Assembly (NCBI GenBank): GCA_003550325.1
Contig: QKWP01000035.1
Span: 472,105 to 536,104, forward strand
Source of the DNA: Gigaspora rosea
Lineage: Eukaryota > Glomeromycota > Glomeromycetes > Diversisporales > Gigasporaceae
Direction of reading: 5' to 3'
DNA: 64,000 nt
Shown here: positions 55,820 through 64,000 of the stretch, piece by piece
Numbering within the stretch: position 1 is the first letter of the stretch
Layout: each line of letters opens with the position of its first letter
Program-made: the position numbers and the translations under genes
The notes under the pieces: model-generated
What the model saw: the letters and a program-made list of their open reading frames with translations, nothing else
Told to the model about the DNA's origin: nothing
Database searches by the model: none

Positions 55820-56042
55820 TAGCGAGTGCGTACACCCAACACCACTCTTAAGTAATGGTATATATACAGAATGGGTATTGTAAAAAAAAAAAAAGAGAGA
55901 AAAATAGATGTACATGTTCATGAAGAGGTGTAACTAGGGCAAATAAATGTATATGTTTGTATATAGATATGAGTAAGATGGGTATAAATACCTGCACTGT
56001 TTTAAATATAGTTATAGTTAAGGGAAATAGAATAGATTAAAG
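55820..56042. repeat. Degenerate repeat family around the hAT nest (left part)
   Basis: GTACACCCAACACCACTCTT, then AAGTAATGGTATATATACAG and TATGTTTGTATATAGATATG. The same order appears at 59138-59400 and, less clearly, at 59640-60200 (GTACATTCATACTGCTCTTG). The hAT elements at 56051 and 58854 inserted into this repeat. Confidence 0.65.
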
Positions 56043-56365
56043 CAGGTGTATAGAGTTCCAAATTAGAGATAGTAAATGACCTGGTCATTTGACAATTTTT
56101 CAAATGATCTCAAATAATCTCAAAATAGCTGCTTATTTGAGATCGTTCAAATTTTGAATCATTTGAAAATGACTTATGACCAAATGACTATGGTTATTTC
56201 CAAATGACCTGAGTTATTTGGTTATTAGGTCATTATAGAGTTGATATCCTACCGATCACATATAATGCATATTATATGTTCGCATCATTTCTCAATTTAC
56301 ATCAATTATTACTTAATATACTATTTGTAAATTCAAAAATGACTTATATCATTTTACAATTGGTA

Positions 56366-56824
56366 GGACCTGCGGGTCGATAGTATAGCGGTTATGCTCT
56401 CAGGTCCCCAATCGAAGGTTGCCGGTTCAATACCGCCTGGCGGTAAATTGAATTTGATAGTCAGAACCCGATTAGGAATAACTGATGTCATACAAGATGT
56501 AAGGTCGGTCCAATGAGGCACGAACTTGATGGCAGCGTTTCCATGTAACATATACGTACCCACAGGAAACAGGACTGAGGTGGCTCGGCCGGTCCTGCAG
56601 GAAGTTAAATAATGCGGTGCGGACCCACATTTGGGCGGCGAAAGGCAAGCCGGATGAAGCCTTCATCACAGTAACATCTCCGAGTGGCCAAAGCTCCGAC
56701 GACGGAGGTCTTCTGGGCGGCGTAAGGCAAGCCAGTTGGTTTATCAGAGTTGGGTTTAAGTGGAGGTTGCTCAAAAGGAGGGTTACAGAGAAGAGCGCTA
56801 GGTCTTAAGATTAAAAAAAAAAAT
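56366..56824 (+). mobile_element. tRNA-derived SINE with 14-bp target duplication
   Basis: About 459 bp, much more GC-rich than its surroundings. The head contains an A-box-like TAGTATAGCGGTTATG (56381-56396) and a B-box GGTTCAATACC (56424-56434); the tail is poly-A (56813-56823). The exact repeat TTTTACAATTGGTA flanks it (56352-56365, 56825-56838). The body holds two GGGCGGCG(A/T)AAGGCAAGCC copies (56633 and 56715). It would be transcribed by RNA polymerase III and moved by a LINE partner not present here. It lies inside the inner hAT element. Confidence 0.9.
56372..56446 (+). ncRNA. tRNA-like head of the SINE (pol III promoter)
   Basis: Order and spacing of the A-box-like and B-box motifs (about 33 bases apart) fit an internal pol III promoter. 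The D-arm text TAGTATAGCGGTTA resembles Asp/Glu-type tRNAs. The acceptor stem does not close well, so it is not a working tRNA gene. Confidence 0.7.
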
Positions 56825-56838
56825 TTTTACAATTGGTA

Positions 56839-58050
56839 AATTATTTTTTATTTTTTTTTTTAATATTAGCCTGGTATTATACCACATTTTATTTATTTGT
56901 AAATATAGTTACATTATCAAATGCTATTACTAATTCTAGCATTACAGCCTTAAGTAGTTCGTCTGGTTACTCGAGGCACCTGCCAAAGTAGAATTAACTG
57001 CTATATACTGTAGTTATTACAAACCTAAATATATATATCAACAGCTAAGTTCTACAGCTCGTCATAACCATTTTTTTTTAAAAAACTTCTTCTACCTAGA
57101 TCCTGGCAGAATAGTTTACTAACTAATATCTGCATAATAAAACTAAAAAAAGAAAAAAAACAAAATATACGAAGGGGTATAAAATGGATGAAAATAAAGA
57201 GAAAAGAAAAATAGAGAATACTACACAATCTAAACGAAAGACCAAATATCAAAAAGGACAAGATAAAAAAAGTATAAAAAAAGAATATGGCCTGACATAC
57301 ATATAGTAGAAAAAAAGAAAAAAAGATAAAATAGAAGAGAAAAAAGAATATCTTAGAATATTCCACTAAAAAGAATATTCAAGAACATTTTCTGATAAAA
57401 ATTATATAATACTGCACAAAGAAATGCCTCGCCAGAGTATTATATGTACACATAAGAAAAATAAAAGACGTTCTGGAATTTAATTTCTAAAGATCTGCCT
57501 ACTCCTATGCACTACATCTCATTACGTGTCTATTCCTGTTTATCCACCTGCATGCCTTCTTCCTGATTAGGATTGGAACTACAATGCCGATCTTTTGGAG
57601 GGAGTATGCCAAATCTTCCACTTTTCGTCCAAAATTCCAGACAAAAAACTTCAAGCGAGAACATGATAGCGGATATGTGGTCGAATATGTTCTTGTAACC
57701 AAAAATCTTAAAGAGCGTATTGAAAAACTCATTTTTTAGTTCACTGTCTAGCCAAACTATAACACTTTTGTCAACGAAAGAAAACTTCCACCAGAATTTC
57801 TTGTACCAAGGGCATTCACTACTATTTATTTTGCAAATTGACGCTTCTGGCTTGTGCACCAAATATATAAAGGAGTTTCCAAAATAGCAGAAAAAGGTTG
57901 ACCTTTATAAAAGCCAGTATTAATAGCTGCTTCATTTTTTACTAAAAAATATTTTGTTTTTCTTTTGTTCAGAAATTTGTACAAGTAATTAATGGGAAGA
58001 GTTGCCCCCATATAACTTGTACAATCAGTAAATTATTATTCAAGAACTTT
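56839..58050 (-). other. Interior of the inner hAT element, possible decayed coding
   Basis: The first part (56839-57370) is A-rich low complexity on the plus strand. From 58011 down to 57505 the minus strand has three overlapping frames (61, 110 and 75 codons) in slightly less AT-rich DNA, with phrases such as PLYIWCTSQKRQF and FSFVDKSVIVWLD. This pattern suits a frameshifted gene, but I cannot link it to a transposase family. Confidence 0.35.
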
Positions 58051-58853
58051 TTTTTATTTTTTTAAAAAAAGTAAATACTTTATTTTTTTGTCTAGTATTT
58101 TTTTTTAATCACTTCATACCTGATCTAATGATTTGATTAAAATATTATTTTACAACTAGTCTGGAAATGATCTAGTCATTTAGCCAAATACAAATAGCAA
58201 TTATTCATCAAGTGATTCAGTTATTTATCATATATAAATAATTTTTATTAGATAGCATCTAGCAACATTTTATTTTATAAAGAACAATAATTAATTTTGA
58301 CTGGCTAAAAGTATTAGATATTGATTAACTAGAGTTAAATGATCTTTTTAAGTTATTTGGGTCGTAAAATGACCAATGGCTAATCATTTGTCATTTAAGT
58401 CATTTAGGTCATTTAAAGTCATTTACTATCCCTGTTCCAAATCAGGTGATCCAGTTTTGCATGCCATATTTGGTTAAGATTTTTAAAATTCTGACCTTTT
58501 CAATTATCTCCTTATTAATAATAAAATTTACAGATAAATAATAATTCTATATAGATTGTTACAAATGTTCTCAGATTTTTTTATTATTTTTGAGCTATCT
58601 AATCTATAAGAATAGAAAAAAATGGGTCATGGTTACTTAGTTAACCCGTTTTATTTGATTTTAGAATTTAGATAACTCAAAAACTAATACAAGAATCACA
58701 AAACTCTATCTAGAAATTTGTAAAAAAGTATACTTCTGCAACTTTGATAATAATTAAATGCAGCTTAAAAAGATCAGTTTTCTAAAATTATCAATTAAAT
58801 ATAGCAAAAAAAAACAGATCAAAAAGTTTGGAACCCTATAGGTGTGTACACCC

Positions 58854-59137
58854 TAGGGTTCCTCAAGTTCAAATCAAATCAAATAGGGTCAATTTGAATT
58901 TGATCAAATCAAATTAACCCTGGTTTGAATGTGATTTAATTCAAATATTTGAATTTGAATTTGATTTGAATTTGAATTTTTAATAGCAATTTTCAAATAA
59001 AATCAAATATTTGTTAAATCAAATCAAATTTGGCCATAGTTGAATTTGATCAAATCAAATATAGTCAAATTTGAATTTGAATTTGATCAAATATTTGATT
59101 CAAATATTTGAAGATCAAATCAAATTGCAGAACTCTA
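58854..59137. mobile_element. hAT element with TTTGAATTTGA array (284 bp)
   Basis: TAGGGTTCCTCAAGTTC at the left and complement TAGAGTTCTGCAATTTG at the right; perfect 8-bp duplication GTACACCC (58846-58853, 59138-59145). Almost the whole body is AAATTTGAATTTGATC and its complement in alternating orientation. TIR start as in the complete hAT transposon. Confidence 0.92.
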
Positions 59138-59145
59138 GTACACCC

Positions 59146-60235
59146 TATACCACTCTTAAGTAATGATAACTTATATAGGTACCAAACAGGTATTGAAAAA
59201 AAAGAAAGAATTGGAGAAAATAAATACACAGATTTGTGTAGAGACATAAACAAGGCATATGAATGCATATGTTCATGGATATTAAAAAAAAAGAAAAGAA
59301 AAATGAACATGCATGTATGTTTGTATAGAGGTATAAACAAGGCATACAAATGCATATGGTCATGTGCGGAAGGACACTGGACATATAGTACAGAGGCCAT
59401 ATATTATGCATTTCAGCAAAAACCCCAAAATTTGAGAAGCAAAAAAACAGTTTTTGGCAATTATCTTGGCATCCAGTGGTCCAATTTGAATGAACTTTTT
59501 TTAAATAAAGCTCTCATTGAGGTGCATCTAACAAAAAAAAAAGGTCATTCAATTCTGATTACTGGATCTGAAGTTATTTAAGTAAATATAGTTTTGTCAT
59601 TTTTAGCAAATTAGGTCAAAATTGGCCAAAATCTAGTTATGACCTATATGAGAGATGTCCAGGGTCCTTGCATGGGTATGAATGAGGTGGGTATGGTTAC
59701 CTCATACTGCCTTTAAATTATGGTCAAGGAAAATAGCACATAGGACTATATAAGTATGTATGTTCATATAGGTGCAGAGATTGAAGTAGGTGTGTACTGT
59801 ACATTCATACTGCTCTTGAGCTAAACTGAATTTAAAGAATCCAGAGAAGCTAAGGAGGTTTTACAGGATGTAATATGAGGTAGAGGTTGGAACCGAATTT
59901 AAATATTCGAGTTTATCACATAAAAATTCAATTTTATCATACCAAAATTTGAGTTTATCACATTAATTATTAATAATTAATGTGATAAACTCAATTTTGG
60001 TAAATCGAATTTTGATGTGATCCTCTAATGTGAGGTGAAGTAGGTATGATTATATTTCTAGGAGTAGTTGTATATATGTGGGTGTGTACAGTAAAGCAGG
60101 TAAGTACACCACACACTGCATGTAAGTATGAAAAAAATGAAAAATGAGATAATGAAGTAGTGGTATACAGGGATGGGTAAGTAGTAGTATACATAGATGG
60201 GTATGTTTCTTATACCTAAGATTGTATGATCCTCG
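59146..60235. repeat. Degenerate repeat family around the hAT nest (right part)
   Basis: Units include TATACCACTCTTAAGTAATG, AGG(C)ATA.AAACAAGGCATA, ATGCATATG(G/T)TCATG and GTAGGTGTGTACTG. Frames here (e.g. 59108-59581, 157 codons) span the end of the 58854 element and repeat units, so I do not call them genes. Confidence 0.5.
59942..60000. repeat. Near-perfect hairpin
   Basis: CCAAAATTTGAGTTTATCAC, then ATTAATTATT, mirrored by its complement with one extra T; arms about 29 bases with almost no loop. An outer weaker pair extends to about 59890-60030. Possibly a tiny foldback element. Confidence 0.85.
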
Positions 60236-60241
60236 CCAACA

Positions 60242-60827
60242 ATCCCATATTGTATTACATCATTTATATAGAAGGACATGACTGTAGGTATAAAGGTTGG
60301 TCATGACTGTTGTGTGCGAGGAGGGGCACTGACGAACAAGCAATAATAATGATTCCGCTTGTGAATGAAGTCACAAGGCGGAACATTATTGCGAGTCACT
60401 GACTTTTCATGTGACTGCAGATCACTAACGAAAAGGTATTTGGGTAACCTGATGATCTGCATTGATCTCTTTGTTCTTTGAATTTTCTGCTTGACATTGT
60501 GTCCAGCGATCCCCCACCACCCCAAAAGAAAAACGGAAAAGCAAGAAGAAAAGGAAGAAGAAGAGAGGGGTTGAGGGTAAGGGGGCAATACATTACTACA
60601 GAATCACTAGACTTTCCGCGAAAAGGAAAAAAAAGAAACAAACAAAGAGACCGAAGTACTATCTATGCTCGGAAAGATCTGCTCACGGGACGTCCTGCGG
60701 CTTGTTCCGCGACCCTATCCCATACTGTATTACGTCGTTTATATAGAAGGACGTGACTGTAGGTATAAAGGTTGGTCACGACTGTTGTGTGCGAAGAGGT
60801 GCACATGACGAGACGAGCAATAATAAT
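60242..60827. mobile_element. Pair of 110-bp direct repeats (TRIM-like)
   Basis: 60242-60350 and 60716-60827 match closely (TTTATATAGAAGGAC(A/G)TGAC, TGTAGGTATAAAGGTTGGTC, ACTGTTGTGTGCGA(G/A)GAGG), with about 365 bp between. Direct terminal repeats around a short non-coding core resemble a miniature LTR retrotransposon. No primer-binding site was confirmed. Most differences are at CG positions, which are CA or TG in the left copy. Confidence 0.55.
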
Positions 60828-61847
60828 TATAAAAATGATTAAGAATAGATTTATGCTAAAATAGTTGAAAAAAGTAAATTGATTCGTTCTAAACATCTAA
60901 AAACTTACAAAAAGTGACAAATGATCCAGATCATTATCCCGATCACTATCCTAATCATTAAATTCGCAAAACATTCTTAATGATTAATTTTTAGCATATA
61001 GTTTTGAATTGCATAGTTGACCAAACACCCCAATGTAGCGTGACACCCAAAACTTCACCAACAAAGCATCGATATTAAATCAAGATCAAGCCTCATCATT
61101 ATAATAATTGAGAAAAAACTCGTAAGCACATTAAATATTTTAGAACAGTATCAAAGCGATTCAAAAAAACAAAAAAAATTCCCAGCGCATGGGCAGGCGC
61201 ATGACTTGTGTTAGCAATGTGGTAAATAATTTGATGTGCTTGCGTCGTATAAATATCGGACAAATCAAAATAGAAATTGTCCCATTATCTAAAAAATTTT
61301 TGATTATATATGAGATAAATTCGTATAACTTAATGAAAGTGAAAGAACATTTATAAATAAAGTAAATATAAAAAAAATAGCTTTAAATCGTTTTTATAAT
61401 ATTTATTATAAAGCTAGAAATTTAATTTTTCCAAGCGATGTAATATTTATCTTATCTTTTAAAATATCACATTTTTCTAATTTGCGCAATGCAGTTTTTT
61501 TTTTTTTAATCATTTGTTATATTTCTTATATTAGATATAATGATAAATTAAAAGAGTTTCTTGCTTAAGTTGTTATAGAATTATATTTGGTTAAAGATTA
61601 CTGCGCTATCCACTTTCTTGAGTATAGCTCTCTTTTTAAAGTTTTTATGTGTTTATTTGACTTTAGTACTTTTGAGGGTGATCAATCAATTTAACATATC
61701 GAAATTATTATCGTTATCATATATCATGGTGATATTTGAAACTTTTTTAGGGGTGGAGATTTTATTCTGGATGCAAAAACTATCTTAATGTCGGCTGAGG
61801 GTGCTCTCAAATATCTCTCTCAATTGTGAAAAATATTTGAAGTATCC
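60828..61847. other. No gene seen
   Basis: AT-rich, with isolated poly-A/T runs. A few phrases around 61540-61700 resemble old coding sequence, but no domain or intact frame is visible. Confidence 0.35.
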
Positions 61848-61855
61848 TTACGGCA

Positions 61856-61992
61856 TAAAGATGGGCAAGGTAATTGCTTATTACGTAAAAGTCACATCAC
61901 ATAACGTGAAAGTATATATTATAAGAAACTCGTCGCATTGTACGATGTAACTTTTTACGTAATAAGTACCGTAATTACCTTGCCCATCTCTA
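61856..61992. mobile_element. hAT-like small element with known empty site (137 bp)
   Basis: TAAAGATGGGCAAGGTAATT and complement TAGAGATGGGCAAGGTAATT; perfect 8-bp duplication TTACGGCA (61848-61855, 61993-62000). Inner CTTATTACGTAAAA pairs with its complement. The paralogous sequence at 31702-31709 has a single TTATGGCA and no insert. Confidence 0.95.
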
Positions 61993-62394
61993 TTACGGCA
62001 ATTCGCTGAAAATTCATATCGCGAAATGCGGATATAAAATTTTAACCAATAAGCACAGCTCAATGATAAAAAGGATGGCTCGATCATATTTTTTTTCAAT
62101 TGCAATAATGAACTCACTTGACAGCCAAACTATTTTCTACTATACAGTATAATTAAAATTAGAGCACCGAATTAAAAGGTTAGACAATTAGAAAAAGACT
62201 AATAAAAGGAAAAAAATCTTCAACTGGTTTATATGTTTAAAACCATTCGATATATAATCTTAAAAAAAATTTTTTTAAAATAATGGTCACATATATTATA
62301 TTTTATTATCAGGGATAACATGGAAGATTGTCAGATTTTGTAGTTCGTTACCAAATTCAAATGACTAGTATAATGAAGCAATTCATTTCCACCA

Positions 62395-63409
62395 TTAAAA
62401 TGTGTTTGTATATGATTTTTCGACATTTGCAAGTTTTGATATTGAATTATTCAATTCAAACAAAGCATTTTTGTCATTTTGCCATTTCATAAAAGTTTCA
62501 CAGAGTTTTTCGGCCGATGGTCGATTTTCAGGTTCTTTATCCAAACACTCTTTCATCAGATTTACATAACAAAGTGGTGCTTCTTTGTTAACAGGTGATC
62601 GTAAATCATCATAACATATTTTTAATTGAAGCTGCCGTTCATTAAATTTATTATCATAAGATACAATCATCCCATATAAAATTTCCCACATTATTATTCC
62701 AAAGGAATAAATATCAGATGATATAGTATAAGGTTGACCCGTTAGAATTTCAGGGGCTGAATTCCAAAAATTCCATCCTTCTTTTGTTTGGAATTACAAT
62801 ATGATAATCTCAGATCGGAGATATACGCGCTACGTAAATCATCTAGTAAAATGTTTCCACTGTGTAGATTTCGATGAATGTATCCTTGTGAATGAACTAC
62901 TCCAAGCTTGGAAACAATAGAATTTAATAGTTTTAATTTATGTTTCCATTTCATTCGAGATATGCCTTGAAGGTTATCGCGTAAAGATCCCTTTGATGCG
63001 TATTTTAAAACGAGAATATATTCTTTGGAGTCTGGATGTTGTGTTATTCCATGGCATTTTAAAAATGACGGATTTTCGTATCCAATTTCACAATATGCTT
63101 TTAACTAATTAAATCAATCATAAAATCATAATTAGCCATTTAATTGAAAAATTGAAATAATATAATAAAATAGTAAAATATTACTTCATTTATAAATTCA
63201 TCATAATTTGTTTTATGCATCGTTTTAAGGGCAATTTTTGATTTTGTGAAAAGATTGCGTGACCAATTAGCTCGATATGCTGTTGAAACTCTACCTTTAC
63301 CAACTTCTTTGATTATCTTAAATTCAATGAATGGTATCCATAATAATTGATGATATCTCTCATCGTCCATTATTTCTTTTAAATCATCATTAACATTATT
63401 TATCATCAA
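62395..63409 (-). pseudogene. TKL-like kinase relic, copy 3 (pseudokinase residues)
   Basis: Exon 1 is 63185-63409 (MMINNVNDDLKEIMDDERYH start; glycine loop IIKEVGKGRVSTAYRANW, Lys in KIALKTM). An intron starts GTAATA and ends TTAG. Exon 2 from 63104 reads KAYCEIGYENPSFLKCHGI, LVLKYASKGSLRDNL, GYIHRNLHSGNILLDD, SDLRLSYCNS; after a small deletion (about 62750) the frame shifts to APEILTGQPYTISSDIYSFG, IIMWEILYG and ends at 62395. HRD has become HRN and DFG reads DLR, so catalysis would be lost even without the frameshift. It aligns with copy 1 at 32091-33105. The upstream linker (63490-63560, FGT..TRDLQLANHWY-like) survives, but the Sel1 array is gone, cut by the 63567 element. Confidence 0.87.
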
Positions 63410-63566
63410 TTTGCTTCGTCCCCTATTTACATAAAATTAGTCAAATATAAACATATTGTATATTATTTAAATGTCACTTACATTCGATACCAATGATTAG
63501 CTAGTTGTAAATCTCTGTTACTACGGTTCCAAATAGATAACATAACCATACATTACGTATTCCTAG

Positions 63567-63760
63567 GGATGTTACGGTCCGTCCTGGTCTGGTCTCGGTT
63601 CAAAAGACCGGGTCCGAGCAGCGGACCACAAACCGGACCAAATTTCATAAACCGGTCCATGGACTGGTCCTATTTTAGTCCGGTCCAAGGACCGGACTAC
63701 CTGCAGCCAATAGGATTGGAGAATTTTGACTATCGAAACACACGAATTGAATGAACTATA
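63567..63760. mobile_element. Start of a GGACCGGTCC-motif hAT-like element (right end off window or lost)
   Basis: TAGGGATGTTACGGTCCGTC followed by many CCGGTCC/GGACCGG motifs (63590-63710). The end resembles that of the complete copy at 49726-50061. It interrupts the linker upstream of kinase copy 3. No matching right end is seen before base 64000. Confidence 0.7.
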
Positions 63761-64000
63761 TTATTATACAGTATAATGTTTTTTTTTATATAAATAAAAA
63801 TGTAAAAGTATAATTATTTGTAATAAAAAGATAGAAACGGATATAGAAATTATCCTGTTTGAGTTGTCAGGAACCAGTAAATTTTTAACCTTAATTCAGT
63901 TTTTAGCAATTAAAGTTATACACGAAAACCAATTCCAGTAAGGCCAGACCAAGTTGATTATGTGTTTTAAATTACCCCCCTCTCCCCTCCAGGAGGGGGG
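63761..64000. other. No gene; C/G hairpin at the window end
   Basis: 63761-63970 is AT-rich without features. The last 30 bases contain CCCCTCTCCCCTCC followed by AGGAGGGGGG, a self-complementary end that may reflect a contig terminus or an assembly fold-back. Confidence 0.5.

Larger units (their letters stand above)
56064..58434. mobile_element. Inner hAT-like element with AAATGACC arrays (2371 bp)
   Basis: TAGAGATAGTAAATGACCTG and complement CAGGGATAGTAAATGACTTT; perfect 8-bp duplication TTCCAAAT (56056-56063, 58435-58442). Subterminal arrays of AAATGA(C/T)C in both orientations. The body has no intact transposase; short minus-strand frames at 57505-58011 (e.g. YFLVKNEAAINTGFYKG) may be a decayed coding region. 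Confidence 0.92.
56051..58838. mobile_element. Outer hAT element with TAGAGTTCC ends
   Basis: TAGAGTTCCAAAT at 56051 and complement TAGGGTTCCAAACTTTTTGA at the right end. Flanks CAGGTGTA/TAGGTGTG agree at 6 of 8. After removal of the inner element, only about 410 bp remain (CAGGTGATCCAGTTTTGCAT...). The TAG(A/G)GTTC start equals that of the complete hAT transposon at 12002. Confidence 0.75.

Noticed and set aside
56366..56446. Functional tRNA gene
   Set aside because: B box and A-box-like motif are present, but the acceptor stem does not close and the sequence continues into a SINE body with poly-A and target duplication.
56472..56774. 100-codon minus-strand frame in GC-rich DNA
   Set aside because: It lies wholly within the SINE; GC richness and lack of stops explain the frame.
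57052..57366. Hydrophobic 104-codon minus-strand frame
   Set aside because: It is the complement of an A-rich low-complexity stretch; Phe/Ile runs are an artefact of poly-T codons.
59108..59581. 157-codon plus-strand frame
   Set aside because: It starts inside the 58854 hAT element and runs through degenerate repeat units; no domain and no codon bias.
60242..60827. Confirmed LTR retrotransposon
   Set aside because: Direct repeats are short, and I found no primer-binding site, polypurine tract or coding sequence; kept only as TRIM-like.

Overview
The window looks like a glomeromycotan fungus (arbuscular mycorrhizal, Rhizophagus type). This is inferred from strong AT richness, short GT-AG introns, many copies of Sel1-repeat/TKL-kinase sequence, an HSPA12-like Hsp70 gene, TPR fragments, TTAGGG-type telomere-like motifs and dense small DNA transposons. 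No database search was possible. The stretch reads as an accessory, repeat-rich compartment: few intact genes, several gene relics, and transposons nested inside transposons.

Layout. 1-2.2 kb: AT-rich DNA, one small hAT-like element and a relic of a PiT-type phosphate symporter. 2.6-4.6 kb (-): a Cu/Zn superoxide dismutase gene in at least three exons, whose 1.35-kb first intron carries a complete element with 23-bp inverted ends and a 9-bp target duplication. 6.7-8.7 kb: a degenerate tandem repeat and a non-autonomous hAT element. 9.3-17.6 kb: a nest of at least four layers: a small palindromic element, a foldback element (two copies), a long-TIR Mutator-like element, and innermost a complete hAT transposon (12002-15849) with an intact 728-aa transposase. 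19.5-22.6 kb (-): an 11-exon Hsp70-like gene in which only one exon is broken. 22.7-25.9 kb: more elements and empty DNA. 26.1-27.2 kb (+): an intact 332-codon coiled-coil ORF of unknown function. 28-35 kb: TPR relics, pogo-like and palindromic elements, then a minus-strand Sel1-kinase relic. 35.3-37.8 kb (+): a second Sel1-kinase relic, head to head with the first. 38-51 kb: almost only transposons, including a second deep nest (46.4-51.1 kb) and a nest that splits an old coding region (40.8-43.3 kb). 51-54 kb: low-complexity and tandem repeats. 54.6-60.8 kb: hAT-like elements one inside another, with a tRNA-derived SINE inside the inner one, and a pair of 110-bp direct repeats. 61.9-63.6 kb (-): a third kinase relic, paralogous to 32.1-33.2 kb, with a 137-bp element beside it whose empty site survives at 31.7 kb. 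The last 30 bases form a C/G hairpin.

How parts fit. The intact hAT transposase is the best candidate to mobilise the elements sharing its TAG(A/G)GTTC ends (8.0, 56.1 and 58.9 kb). Most other elements carry 8-bp target duplications, so hAT-type transposition has shaped this window most. A recurring feature is that each hAT-like family has its own short self-complementary motif repeated just inside its ends. I found no CRISPR array, no rRNA and no functional tRNA gene, and no operon-like gene system. The novelty here is in the transposon architecture.
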